Origin: Alkalibacillus aidingensis
Lineage (GTDB): Bacteria > Bacillota > Bacilli > Bacillales > Alkalibacillaceae
Assembly (NCBI RefSeq): GCF_014595945.1
Contig: NZ_JABXWU010000002.1
Location: forward strand, 186,001 to 250,000
Direction of reading: 5' to 3'
DNA length: 64,000 bases
Of this stretch, positions 36,207 through 45,014 are shown one piece after another. Made by a program: the position numbers and the translations under genes. Each line of letters begins with the position of its first letter. Position 1 is the stretch's first letter. The notes below the pieces were generated by a model, which saw only the letters and a list, made by a program, of their open reading frames with translations, ran no database searches and was not told the origin of the DNA.

Positions 36207-37112
36207 ATGGAATTAAGACAACTTAAATACTTTTTAAAAGTAGCTGAATTAGAGCACGTTAGTGAAGCTGCGGCAGAATTACATGTGGCGCAATCAGCTG
36301 TTAGCCGGCAAATCGCTAATTTAGAAGAGGAACTCGGAGTACAATTATTCTTACGTGGAGGAAGGAAAATTCGCTTAACTCCTGTTGGCGAGGTCTTTTT
36401 AGAAAGAATTAAAGTCGTGTTGACAGAACTTGAAAAAGCCGAGCGAGACGTTCAGGAATTTTTAAACCCAGAATCAGGGACAATTAGGCTAGGCTTCCCC
36501 ACCAGCCTTGCTGCTAAAACATTACCTAAGGTCATCTCAGCCTTTAGAAAGGAACACCCTCAGATTGGCTTTCAGCTACAACAAGGGTCAGTCAATCATT
36601 TACTAGATGCCGTCAAAATAGGCCAGATCGACTTAGCTTTTGTCTCACCCGTCCCATTACATCACGCAGACTTATATGGAGATATTTTATTTACTGAAAA
36701 AATCATGGCCCTAATTCCTAAAAAACACCGATTAGCAGAATTAGACCATCTACGCTTAGATCAACTGCGCCATGAGCCGTTTGTTATGTTTAAAGAGGGT
36801 TTTATCATGCGAGATCTAGTTGAAAAGGCATGTCAACAGGTGGGCTTTCAACCAAAGGCAACTTTTGAAGGGGAAGATATGGATACGATTAAGGGGTTAG
36901 TAGCCGCTGGGCTTGGAGTGAGTTTATTACCTGAAATCACTTTAAACGAAGCACCTCAAAGAGATACAAGAATGAAGGAAATCGTAGAACCAAATATGAC
37001 AAGAACAGTTGGGATGGTGCGTCCAAAGCATAGAGAAGTGGCACCATCCGAACAAATTTTTTATAACTTTCTTATTAACTACTATCGCAAGCTCGACCGC
37101 TTCGGTTGGTAA
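36207..37112 (+). CDS. gltC: GltC-like LysR family regulator
   Basis: LysR-type transcription factor of 301 residues. The N-terminal winged helix (1-60, MELRQLKYFLKVAELEHVSEAAAELHVAQSAVSRQI) is canonical; a substrate-binding domain (about 90-295) follows. Divergent placement against gltA, with an inverted repeat between, matches B. subtilis gltC, the activator of gltAB that responds to 2-oxoglutarate and glutamate. AAGGACTG lies about 10 bp before the ATG. It is intact although its main target gene is broken. Confidence 0.9.
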   Translation: MELRQLKYFLKVAELEHVSEAAAELHVAQSAVSRQIANLEEELGVQLFLRGGRKIRLTPVGEVFLERIKVVLTELEKAERDVQEFLNPESGTIRLGFPTSLAAKTLPKVISAFRKEHPQIGFQLQQGSVNHLLDAVKIGQIDLAFVSPVPLHHADLYGDILFTEKIMALIPKKHRLAELDHLRLDQLRHEPFVMFKEGFIMRDLVEKACQQVGFQPKATFEGEDMDTIKGLVAAGLGVSLLPEITLNEAPQRDTRMKEIVEPNMTRTVGMVRPKHREVAPSEQIFYNFLINYYRKLDRFGW

Positions 37113-37115
37113 GAC

Positions 37116-37961
37116 TTACACGACGTCATTTTCTAATACACCGATCTCGTCAATCTCAATCCTGACGCGATCACCGGATTTTAAAAACTTAGGAGGGTTA
37201 AAACCTTTCCCCACACCACTTGGCGTACCAGTAGCAATTACATCACCAGGCTCTAAGGTCATTCCGTCTGATAACGTTTCGATCAATTGATCAATTGGGA
37301 AAATCATATGCGCCGTATTAGAGCTCTGACGCAATTCACCATTGACGAAAGTTTGAATCGATAGGGATTGAGGATCCTTAACCTCATCCTTAGTCAGCAC
37401 CGATGGACCGAATGGACCAAACGTATCCAACGACTTACCCCGGAAAAATTGCTGGTGCTTTTTCTGCAGATCTCTGGCCGTCACATCATTAAAAATTGTA
37501 TAACCAAAAACATAATCTAACGCATCCTCACGTGAAATATTCTTTCCACGCTTACCGATAATAACTGCTAACTCACCTTCATAATCCAATTGGCCCGTCT
37601 CCATTTCATGCGCATCGATTGCCTCGTTGGGTCCAATGACTGCACTAGGTGACTTGGTGAAGATAACCGGGCTTTTCGGCACCTGACCCTCATCATTACC
37701 GGTCATTTCAAGAGCATGATCCCGATAATTCTTACCGATGCACATAATGTTTTTCCTTGGGATAAATGGGGCAAGAATTTTTGCTTCACTGTGCTGGATA
37801 AACTGATTAATCTCTTTGAAAAAATCAATCCCAGAGCTATTTTCAATCATTGATAATAGTGTGGGAAATACACTAACTAACTTAGCTGAATAATAAATAC
37901 CTTCCTCTTCTTCGATTCCCCAATAAGTTTGACGATTATGCTTGAATGTCACAAATCTCAT
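37116..37961 (-). CDS. Fumarylacetoacetate hydrolase family protein
   Basis: FAH-superfamily enzyme of 281 residues. These cytosolic metalloenzymes cleave or decarboxylate beta-keto acids (fumarylpyruvate, acylpyruvates, 2-oxo-hept-3-ene-dioate). The N-terminal 70 residues are a lid; the core shows CIGKNYRDHALEM, the metal ligands E128 and E130 in DYEGELAVIIG, D159 in IFNDVTARDLQ, K176 in RGKSLDTFGPFGP, and GTPSGVGKGFNPP. Good binding site (GAGAGGAGG). It faces gltC tail to tail with only 3 bp between, and shares direction with the AEC transporter upstream; the two may act together on a keto acid. Confidence 0.88.
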   Translation of the reverse strand: MRFVTFKHNRQTYWGIEEEEGIYYSAKLVSVFPTLLSMIENSSGIDFFKEINQFIQHSEAKILAPFIPRKNIMCIGKNYRDHALEMTGNDEGQVPKSPVIFTKSPSAVIGPNEAIDAHEMETGQLDYEGELAVIIGKRGKNISREDALDYVFGYTIFNDVTARDLQKKHQQFFRGKSLDTFGPFGPSVLTKDEVKDPQSLSIQTFVNGELRQSSNTAHMIFPIDQLIETLSDGMTLEPGDVIATGTPSGVGKGFNPPKFLKSGDRVRIEIDEIGVLENDVV

Positions 37962-38014
37962 TGAAAATCCTCCTCTCTTAATAAATCCTAATGTAATAAA
38001 CCTCTCACAACAAT

Positions 38015-38911
38015 CTATGCTAGTATGGTTAATAAAATTGATAGAGTTAAAATACTAAATACAGTGGTAACTAACGTAATACTAGAAACAAGCTCTGGTT
38101 TCGAACGGAACTCTAATGCATACATAGTTGTTGTAGCTGCAGCTGGTGTTGCTGAAAGGACAACTAACACTTGACCTACAAATGGCGAGATAGGCATCAT
38201 CAAAGCCAATCCCAAAGCAATTAGTGGAGAACCAACTAGACGGACCAATGAGCCAATAACGACCTTACCTGTTTCAAACTCCTTAAAGGAGATGTTAGCA
38301 AGTTGCATCCCTAGGACTACCATCATTAAAGGGATCGCTACAACAGATACAAAATCAATCATTTCGACGATATTATTATGTAACTCAAGATTCATTGCTT
38401 GAGTGAAAAAAGCCGCAATAATCGCATATGTTGCCGGCATTCTCATCACTGCATTAATCGCAAAGCGAAAACCACTAGATCCTCTTGATGCATAATAAAC
38501 GCCAAAAAAATTCATAATTAACGATTGTATGGACATGAATATAATGGCAATAACAAACGCTTCTTCTCCAAAAGCAAACAATACAATCGGTGCCCCGTAA
38601 TTGCCAGCATTCATAAACGCTGTAGACAGGATCATCCCACTTTCTTCTTGTTGGTCCCATCTAAATAACCATCTTAATAATTTGTTCACGATTAAAAGAG
38701 CAGCAAGCAATAGAAAAGCAAACAATACAACGTTTAAAAAGTCTCGATTAAATTCCGTTTCATAGAAAACTTGAAAAACCAGAACTGGAACAAAAATATA
38801 TATAGTAACTGCTGATACTGACCGTACATCTAACCTACGCCAGGTTTGTAATAAATACCCAATTAGAAAAACTGAAATGATTGGTAAAACGACTTCCACA
38901 AAAACCCCCAA
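38015..38911 (-). CDS. AEC family transporter
   Basis: Auxin-efflux-carrier family membrane protein of 298 residues with about 10 hydrophobic segments. Bacterial members such as MleP and MdcF carry malate or malonate. Motifs include the TM4 region FMNAGNYGAPIVLFAFG and PAAATTTMYALEF. The start is a TTG at 38911 with AAGGTG before it. It lies 53 bp upstream of the FAH gene and diverges from the GntR regulator gene, whose operator region it shares. An organic acid substrate is likely. Confidence 0.8.
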   Translation of the reverse strand: MGVFVEVVLPIISVFLIGYLLQTWRRLDVRSVSAVTIYIFVPVLVFQVFYETEFNRDFLNVVLFAFLLLAALLIVNKLLRWLFRWDQQEESGMILSTAFMNAGNYGAPIVLFAFGEEAFVIAIIFMSIQSLIMNFFGVYYASRGSSGFRFAINAVMRMPATYAIIAAFFTQAMNLELHNNIVEMIDFVSVVAIPLMMVVLGMQLANISFKEFETGKVVIGSLVRLVGSPLIALGLALMMPISPFVGQVLVVLSATPAAATTTMYALEFRSKPELVSSITLVTTVFSILTLSILLTILA

Positions 38912-39015
38912 CGTTACACCTTCTCTTTCTATAAAATAAAATTCAAATTTATTTTAATCACTTTTAATCACTATGTACACACCATAACATAACTTTAAAA
39001 AATATTTTTATTTTA

Positions 39016-39060
39016 TTGACAATTCAAACATAATAATTGTATGCTGTGTAATGTATACAT
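39016..39060 (+). promoter_or_regulatory. Promoter and palindrome upstream of the FCD-GntR gene
   Basis: Perfect TTGACA at 39016-39021 and TATGCT at 39040-39045 (18-bp spacer), followed at 39051-39060 by the perfect palindrome ATGTATACAT, a typical half-site pair for FCD-GntR proteins. A related ATGTACACA lies at 38974, towards the AEC gene. Confidence 0.6.
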
Positions 39061-39082
39061 CATACAGAGGTGGTTGTTTGCT

Positions 39083-39742
39083 TTGAGTAAATTAAGTTTG
39101 AACCCTATTCAAAAACATAAGACATCAAAAGAACTAGCTTACGATGAGCTAAAAAAGGCAATCTTAAAAGGTCATATCTCACCTGATGATATTCTTACAG
39201 AAACTTCATTAGCAGAGGCCTTTGATATTTCAAGGACACCTATTAGAGAAAGTTTGTCAGAATTAACGTCTGAGGGCTTACTTGTCCATATTCAAAGAAA
39301 AGGCTATAAAATTAGACAAATTACCGAAAGTGAAAAAGACCAAATAATGTACTTACGTATTTCCATGGAATCTGAAGGATTAAGAAAACTAGCGCAACAA
39401 GTGACAACAGAACAAATTGATGAACTTGAAACGATATTAACCTCTCAAATTGATGCCATGGAAAATAATGATCGAGTAAGAAATATTGAATTAGATCAAC
39501 TTTTTCATGAAACTATTTTAGATTTTGCTGATCAACAGTTATTTAAGAAGATCTTCCAAGACATCTATAACTTAACCAGAGCAATTGGTCATACAGCATT
39601 GATGAAGGAAGGTCGAATGAAAGAAGTTATTAATGAACACAGAAAAATTGTTGATGCTTTAAAAGAACAAAACTCTGAACATGCAGCAAAATATTTAGAG
39701 GAACACTTAAACAATACAAAATCGATCGTAAAAAAAATCTAG
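39083..39742 (+). CDS. GntR family regulator (FCD/FadR subfamily)
   Basis: Transcription factor of 219 residues. The N-terminal winged helix (about 12-75) reads YDELKKAILKGHISPDDILTETSLAEAFDISRTPIRESLSEL; the C-terminal helical FCD ligand-binding domain (about 85-215) has the metal-site pattern D..FHETIL and the later His in INEHRKIVDAL. The start is the TTG at 39083, 9 bp behind AGAGGTGG. It is placed first before the DUF2848-nitrilase-TRAP genes and probably controls them and perhaps the divergent AEC-FAH pair. Ligand unknown, probably the substrate of the operon. Confidence 0.85.
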   Translation: MSKLSLNPIQKHKTSKELAYDELKKAILKGHISPDDILTETSLAEAFDISRTPIRESLSELTSEGLLVHIQRKGYKIRQITESEKDQIMYLRISMESEGLRKLAQQVTTEQIDELETILTSQIDAMENNDRVRNIELDQLFHETILDFADQQLFKKIFQDIYNLTRAIGHTALMKEGRMKEVINEHRKIVDALKEQNSEHAAKYLEEHLNNTKSIVKKI

Positions 39743-39765
39743 TGTATTAGATTTTTTCAAAAAAT

Positions 39766-39779
39766 TGAAAGCGTTAACA
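39766..39779 (+). promoter_or_regulatory. CcpA catabolite-responsive element (cre)
   Basis: TGAAAGCGTTAACA fits the cre consensus TGNAANCGNTNNCA at every fixed base. It lies 14 bp before the DUF2848 gene start, just after the regulator gene, so CcpA could block transcription into the catabolic operon when sugar is present. Confidence 0.72.
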
Positions 39780-39793
39780 AAAGGAGGCTACTT

Positions 39794-40474
39794 ATGCACA
39801 ATCAATATTCTGTAGAAGTAGAAGGAAATGATCGAATCTTTACACTCAATCATGCTTACTGTGTGGGATACACAGGGAGAGATAAGGAAAAAACCTTAGA
39901 ACACGTTGCTGAGCTAAAAGAAATAGGGGTTCCAGAACCTGAGGAGATCCCCACCCTCTTCCCTGTTAGTCAAACATCATTAATCCAAGGTGGCACCATG
40001 CAAGTTATCGGTAATCAAACTAGTGGTGAAGCCGAGATTGTCTTTATATTCGGAGAATCTCCTGATGATGTTTACGTAACAGTAGGAAGTGATCATACCG
40101 ATCGTGAATTAGAAACAGTTGATATTAATAAATCAAAACAAGTTTGTGATAAACCTTTCGCCCGTAAAGCTTGGAAATTAAGTGATATTAAAGATCACTG
40201 GGATGAACTAGAATTAACATCTGAAATCTTAGTTAATGGTCAGTGGGTTAACTATCAGAAACATAAAGTATCTGCCATTCTACCAATCGAAGAAATTTTT
40301 GATTACCTAAAGGGAAAACAAATCGAGTTTAAAAATAGTATTGTTTTTGCAGGAACTGTTCCTTTACTTGATGGGTTTAAATTTGGACAAGAATTTCATA
40401 TGAGCTTTAATGATCCAATTCGAAATGACCAAATTTCAACATCGTATAAAATCATCAACTTAAGGGAGGATTAA
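39794..40474 (+). CDS. DUF2848 family protein
   Basis: 226 residues, probably cytosolic, matching the pattern of DUF2848 proteins, for which no reaction is established to my knowledge. Striking conserved-looking segments are SGEAEIVFIFG (77-87), VTVGSDHTDRELE (95-107) and KPFARKAWKL (120-129). The acidic GEAE motif followed by a GSDHTDR loop is reminiscent of the FAH fold's metal site, a comparison I make by eye only. Strong AAGGAGG. It opens an operon with a nitrilase, a TRAP transporter and a DUF1445 protein, so it probably handles the imported compound. Confidence 0.7.
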   Translation: MHNQYSVEVEGNDRIFTLNHAYCVGYTGRDKEKTLEHVAELKEIGVPEPEEIPTLFPVSQTSLIQGGTMQVIGNQTSGEAEIVFIFGESPDDVYVTVGSDHTDRELETVDINKSKQVCDKPFARKAWKLSDIKDHWDELELTSEILVNGQWVNYQKHKVSAILPIEEIFDYLKGKQIEFKNSIVFAGTVPLLDGFKFGQEFHMSFNDPIRNDQISTSYKIINLRED

Positions 40475-40480
40475 ACAGCT

Positions 40481-41269
40481 ATGAAGTTTTCTTTATTTCA
40501 AATGGACATCATCCCTGGTGACCCTAAAGCTAATAGAGAGAGAGTCCAGACCTGGATTGAAAACGAAATGAATAAAAATCATCCAGATACGATTGTATTA
40601 CCTGAAATGTGGACAACTGGGTATACTTTGCCAGAACTTGATCAGCTTGCAGATGATCATGGTAATCCAACAATCCCATTTTTACAGCAATTGGCTAATA
40701 AGTTTAATGTGAATATTATTGGTGGCTCCATTGCCAATAAAAAGCATGATGGAATCTATAACTCTGCTTTTGCAATCAATAGAGCTGGTGAACTCATTTA
40801 TGAATATGATAAAGTTCACCTCGTCCCAATGCTTGATGAGCCGAGCTACCTGCAAGGTGGGAATCAAGCACCTGAAGTATTTGAATTAGATGGTTTAAAA
40901 TTTGGGCTTATCATTTGTTATGACTTACGTTTTCCCGAGATTATTCGTTCACTTGCACTTGATGGAGCTCAAGTATTATGTGTAGTTGCTGAGTGGCCAG
41001 AAGCTAGAACAGCTCACTGGCAACACCTCCAAGTCGCTAGAGCGATTGAAAATCAAATGTATGTTGTGTCCTCTAACCGGATTGGCACCTATAACAATAC
41101 AGAATTTGCAGGATGTTCCATGATTACAGATCCTTGGGGAGATATATTAGCAAAAGCATCTCAAGATAAAGAAGAAACGATAGCTAGTTCACTAGATTTA
41201 GAGAAGGTTAAAGAAGTTCGTCAAAATGTACCTATTTTTAGTAGTCGAGTTCCACATTTATATAAATAA
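40481..41269 (+). CDS. Nitrilase superfamily carbon-nitrogen hydrolase
   Basis: 262 residues, the size of omega-amidase or YafV-like members. The catalytic triad is intact: E42 (VLPEMWTTGY), K111 (EYDKVHLVPM) and C146 (LIICYDLRFPE). Most members hydrolyse amides or N-carbamoyl groups rather than nitriles. It lies 6 bp behind the DUF2848 gene in the TRAP operon. An omega-amidase type activity on a dicarboxylate monoamide would fit its neighbours, but the substrate is unproven. Confidence 0.85.
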   Translation: MKFSLFQMDIIPGDPKANRERVQTWIENEMNKNHPDTIVLPEMWTTGYTLPELDQLADDHGNPTIPFLQQLANKFNVNIIGGSIANKKHDGIYNSAFAINRAGELIYEYDKVHLVPMLDEPSYLQGGNQAPEVFELDGLKFGLIICYDLRFPEIIRSLALDGAQVLCVVAEWPEARTAHWQHLQVARAIENQMYVVSSNRIGTYNNTEFAGCSMITDPWGDILAKASQDKEETIASSLDLEKVKEVRQNVPIFSSRVPHLYK

Positions 41270-41290
41270 AAATTCTAGGGGGAAGTAAAA

Positions 41291-42268
41291 ATGAAAAAAT
41301 TACTAGGTATTTGTTTAGCAAGCTTATTATTAATCTTAGCTGCTTGTGGCAGTGACAGTGGCGATGATAGCCAAACCTTAAGGTTAGCTCACTCAGGTTC
41401 AGATTCACACCAATACCATTTAGCATCAGAAAAGTTCCAAGAATTAGTGGATGAATACACTGATGGAAGTGTTGAAATTGAAATTCATGGTAATGCAACT
41501 TTAGGTAGTGAAGGTGATGTTGTCGAGCAAGTCATGGATGGCTCAGTTGATATGACGACAGTTGCAGCAGATAGCGCTATAGCTAACACTATTCCAGAAA
41601 TGAATGTATTTGGTATTCCGTACCTATTTGATGACGAAGAACACGTATACAACACATTAGATGGTGAAATTGGGCAGGAGTTATTAGAATTAGCTGCTGA
41701 CCATAATATGAAAGGTTTAGGTTATTGGGAAGTTGGTTTTAGACACATTACTAATGACGTCAATGAGATTAACGTGCCAGAAGATATGACTGGACTAGAC
41801 ATTCGTGTTCAACCAGCTCCAGTTTGGGAAGAACATATGCGAGCTTTAGATGCTAGTCCAACACCTGTTGATTTTAATGAGTTATATTCAGCTTTAGACC
41901 AAGGTGTTGTAGATGGGCAAGAGAATCCGTTACCAACAATTGATTCCATGCGTTTTTACGAAGTACAAAGTCACGTTGCTCTTACATCTCACACTTATAC
42001 ACCTGCAGTTGTTGTGATGAATGATGACGTTTGGGGAGACTTCACAAGTGAAGAACAAGAAGCTATTCAACAAGCAGTTGACGAAACAACTGAATATCAT
42101 AGAGATCTATTAGCTCAAGAAGAAGATGAAATCATTGAAAAGCTTGAAAACGAAGGCGTTACATTTACTGAGCCGGATCGTGAAGCATTCCGCGAAGCAA
42201 CAAAAGATGTAAAAGACGAATTAACAGACGAAGTTCCACAAGAACTAATTGAGCGTATTACACAATAA
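41291..42268 (+). CDS. TRAP transporter substrate-binding lipoprotein (DctP type)
   Basis: Extracytoplasmic solute receptor of a tripartite ATP-independent transporter, 325 residues. The lipoprotein signal peptide ends with lipobox LAAC at C19, so it is tethered to the outer face of the membrane. The conserved carboxylate-binding Arg region reads GLDIRVQPAPVW, followed by QGVVDGQENPLPTI. TRAP systems use the sodium gradient, suiting a halophile. An organic acid is the likely ligand. An RBS-like GGGGGAAG precedes the ATG. Confidence 0.9.
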   Translation: MKKLLGICLASLLLILAACGSDSGDDSQTLRLAHSGSDSHQYHLASEKFQELVDEYTDGSVEIEIHGNATLGSEGDVVEQVMDGSVDMTTVAADSAIANTIPEMNVFGIPYLFDDEEHVYNTLDGEIGQELLELAADHNMKGLGYWEVGFRHITNDVNEINVPEDMTGLDIRVQPAPVWEEHMRALDASPTPVDFNELYSALDQGVVDGQENPLPTIDSMRFYEVQSHVALTSHTYTPAVVVMNDDVWGDFTSEEQEAIQQAVDETTEYHRDLLAQEEDEIIEKLENEGVTFTEPDREAFREATKDVKDELTDEVPQELIERITQ

Positions 42269-42284
42269 CAACAAACCATAATGA

Positions 42285-42318
42285 AACAGTCTCACCTTAT
42301 TGAGCGGTGAGACTGTTC
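42285..42318 (+). terminator. Intercistronic hairpin between dctP and dctQ
   Basis: AACAGTCTCACC - loop - GGTGAGACTGTT, a perfect 12-bp stem with only a short T stretch. It probably protects or attenuates the transcript so that the binding protein is made in excess. Confidence 0.65.
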
Positions 42319-42360
42319 TATCTAAGTTTGTATTCTGGGGTCTCGATCGAGGTGATCATG

Positions 42361-42819
42361 ATGGTATTTAAGAAAATAGACAATTTTTTAGAGGCTTTCT
42401 TGCGTATTATTACTTCTACATTTTTAGGGATTACAGTGTTTGTTACATTCCTACAAGTTTTGTTCCGGTATGTCATTAAGTCCCCCTTAACTTGGTCGCA
42501 AGAAGTCTTAATGATTAGTTTTGTTTATAGTGTTTTATTTGGAGCTGCATTGATCATTAAAACAAATGATCACTTAGTGGTTGATTTATTTGAGAATGCA
42601 AAAGGGAAATTCAATCTATTTTTAAAAGTTTTAGACTTTGTCCTAGTTGGTACAGTTATTGTTGCACTACTGTATTACGGCCTGCAACTAGTCAGTAATA
42701 ACCTAACATCAGGTCAGACACTTGGCTTTCTGGGTATCCAAAAAGCTTATGTTTATATGGCAGTACCCATTAGTGCAATGTTTATGCTTTATTTCCAATT
42801 GAAGAAGGTGTTTTCATGA
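42361..42819 (+). CDS. TRAP transporter small permease (DctQ type)
   Basis: Four-helix membrane subunit of 152 residues linking receptor and large permease. The family motif VLFRYVIKSPLTWSQEVLMISFVYSVLFGAA is clear. Two ATGs are adjacent; the one at 42361 has better spacing from GAGGTGA than 42358. Its stop overlaps the start of the large subunit as ATGA. Confidence 0.85.
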   Translation: MVFKKIDNFLEAFLRIITSTFLGITVFVTFLQVLFRYVIKSPLTWSQEVLMISFVYSVLFGAALIIKTNDHLVVDLFENAKGKFNLFLKVLDFVLVGTVIVALLYYGLQLVSNNLTSGQTLGFLGIQKAYVYMAVPISAMFMLYFQLKKVFS

Positions 42820-44090
42820 TCTGGCTAATCGGATTACTATTCATACTAATTTTACTTAGAATCCCTATTGCATTTGCGTTAACTTTTGTATCGATATTAG
42901 GTATTTTATTAACTAATCCTGACTTAATGATTAACGTCCCAAGGAATATATTTAATGGCATTGAAAGTTTTACATTAGTTGCCGTCCCACTGTTTATTCT
43001 TGCTGGTGAAATTATGACAAAAGGTGGGATGTCCCGACGTTTGATTGACTTTTCCAAAACATTAGTTGGTCCTTTACCCGGAGGACTAGCAATGGTCGTT
43101 GTTCTTGCTAGCGTGTTTTTTGCAGCACTAACTGGAACAGCAATTGCTGCAGCTGCTGCTATTGGTGGGATGATGATTCCAGCTATGAAAAAAGATGGCT
43201 ACGACACTAGATTTTCTGCCAGTTTAGTAGCTACCTCTTCAACTATTGGACCTATTATTCCTCCGAGCATCGTCCTCATTCTCTATGGAGTAATAGCAAG
43301 TGTGTCAATTGGAGATTTATTTATAGCAGGTATTATACCTGGTCTACTCATGGGAATTGGGCTAATGGTTTACTGCTATATAGTTGGCAAAAAGTACAAT
43401 TATCGCTCAAGTGATCGTCGCTCCACTTTTAAAGAGATTCTAATCGGAGGGAAAGATGCCATACTTGCGCTAATTATGCCGATTATCATTATCGGTGGTA
43501 TTGTATCAGGTGTCTTTACAGCTACAGAGTCTGGTGTTATTGCCGTTGTTTACGCACTAATTATTGGGATGTTTGTTTATCGTGAAATTAAACTGAAAGA
43601 CATCATGCCATTATTAATTTCAACTGCTAAAACAACGTCAGCCATTGTATTCTTAATTGGAGGGGCTTCTCTATTTATTTGGTTCTTATCATATAATCAA
43701 ATACCGAATCAACTAATTGATCTTTTAGGCTTTGTTGCCGATAATCCAATTCTATTACTATTAATTATTAATATCATTCTATTAATTGCTGGTACATTCA
43801 TTGATACAATAAGTGCTGTTTCAATATTTACACCATTACTATTACCGTTAGTCATACAAGCAGGAATAGACCCAATTCATTTTGGAATCATCCTAGCGGT
43901 GAACTTAACCATTGGAATGGTTACACCACCACTTGGAGTATGTTTATTTGTCACATCAAGTATAGCTAAAATATCAGTACCGAAAATGTTCAAATTCTTA
44001 CTACCACAGGTTGCTATTCTAATTGGGATCTTGATTATCATTACTTACATTCCGGACATCACTCTATTCCCTGTCCAATTTATTGATTAA
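42816..44090 (+). CDS. TRAP transporter large permease (DctM type)
   Basis: Sodium-coupled membrane subunit of 424 residues with about 12 hydrophobic segments. Family signatures include RIPIAFALTFVSI at the start, AGEIMTKGGMSRRLIDF, LTGTAIAAAAAIGGMMIPAM, SSTIGPIIPPSIVLILYG and GTFIDTISAVSIFTPLLLP. It is translationally coupled to the small subunit by a 4-bp overlap. Confidence 0.92.
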   Translation: MIWLIGLLFILILLRIPIAFALTFVSILGILLTNPDLMINVPRNIFNGIESFTLVAVPLFILAGEIMTKGGMSRRLIDFSKTLVGPLPGGLAMVVVLASVFFAALTGTAIAAAAAIGGMMIPAMKKDGYDTRFSASLVATSSTIGPIIPPSIVLILYGVIASVSIGDLFIAGIIPGLLMGIGLMVYCYIVGKKYNYRSSDRRSTFKEILIGGKDAILALIMPIIIIGGIVSGVFTATESGVIAVVYALIIGMFVYREIKLKDIMPLLISTAKTTSAIVFLIGGASLFIWFLSYNQIPNQLIDLLGFVADNPILLLLIINIILLIAGTFIDTISAVSIFTPLLLPLVIQAGIDPIHFGIILAVNLTIGMVTPPLGVCLFVTSSIAKISVPKMFKFLLPQVAILIGILIIITYIPDITLFPVQFID

Positions 44091-44120
44091 TAACACAAAA
44101 AAGTAAGAGGTGTCTTAATT

Positions 44121-44882
44121 TTGGAGCCACATGTGCAACGTCAATTATTTAGGCACAATAAACAGATCACAACAACATCTGGATTATGTCCTAACTACCT
44201 GCAGGTTAATATGCTAACTCTACCTTATGATTATGCTTTTGAATTTTTGTTATTCTGTAACCGAAACCCTAAATCGTGTCCAATAATAGAGGTGTTGGAA
44301 CCAGGTGTATGGTCACCAGTCACTGCTGAAGCAGATATAAGAACCGATTTACCAAAATACCATATTTATGAACACGGTCGTTTAGTAGGTGAAGAATTAT
44401 CTATCAAACACTATTGGCGGGATGATTTAGTGACATTTCTAATTGGTTGTAGTTTCACCTTCGAAAAGGCACTTTTAGAAAACAACATTAGGCTGTTGCA
44501 TCAGGAACAAAACAAAGTAGTTCCAATGTATAAAACAAATATTGAATGTCACAGCTCTGGTATCTTTAAAGGTAATATGGTCGTAAGTATGCGAGCGCTT
44601 GAAAAAGACCAAATAGACAAAGCTATAAAAATTACGAGCCAATTTTCAAATTCCCATGGATCACCTGTACATGTAGGTAATCCTGAAGAGATCGGAATTG
44701 AAGATATTAATCAACCTGACTACGGTGAGTCAATTAAGTTTGAAAATCATCGAGTGCCAGTCTTTTGGGCGTGTGGTGTAACACCACAGAACATATGCTT
44801 AAATGCTAAACCGTCTTTAGCAATCTCTCACGCACCTGGCCATATGTTAATAACCGATCAATTAGAAAAATTAAGAGCTTAG
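44121..44882 (+). CDS. DUF1445 / D-glutamate cyclase-like putative hydro-lyase
   Basis: 253 residues, the UPF0317/YcsI family. Mammalian relatives are D-glutamate cyclases that interconvert D-glutamate and 5-oxo-D-proline; bacterial members are called putative hydro-lyases. The signature SGLCPNYLQVNMLTLPYDYAFEFLLFCNRNPKSCPIIEVLEPG is visible at about 21-62, and MVVSMRAL and the PVFWACGVTPQN segment near the end. The start is a TTG at 44121 with AAGAGGTGT before it. Last gene of the TRAP operon. It should act on the imported acid or its product. Confidence 0.82.
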   Translation: MEPHVQRQLFRHNKQITTTSGLCPNYLQVNMLTLPYDYAFEFLLFCNRNPKSCPIIEVLEPGVWSPVTAEADIRTDLPKYHIYEHGRLVGEELSIKHYWRDDLVTFLIGCSFTFEKALLENNIRLLHQEQNKVVPMYKTNIECHSSGIFKGNMVVSMRALEKDQIDKAIKITSQFSNSHGSPVHVGNPEEIGIEDINQPDYGESIKFENHRVPVFWACGVTPQNICLNAKPSLAISHAPGHMLITDQLEKLRA

Positions 44883-44908
44883 AAAGTCTCGACTTTCTAA
44901 GCTTTTTT
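44876..44908 (+). terminator. Terminator of the TRAP operon
   Basis: AGCTTAGAAAGTC / GACTTTCTAAGCT stem with a two-base loop followed by T6; it overlaps the last codons of the DUF1445 gene. Confidence 0.9.
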
Positions 44909-45014
44909 AATACCTAATTTTATGACTGTATACTAAATACAGGTAATAGCCATCGCTATGACAATGGTTCTGACAAGTTTGTTAGGTTTTGTGAAACAAC
45001 ATTTAAAATAGAAA

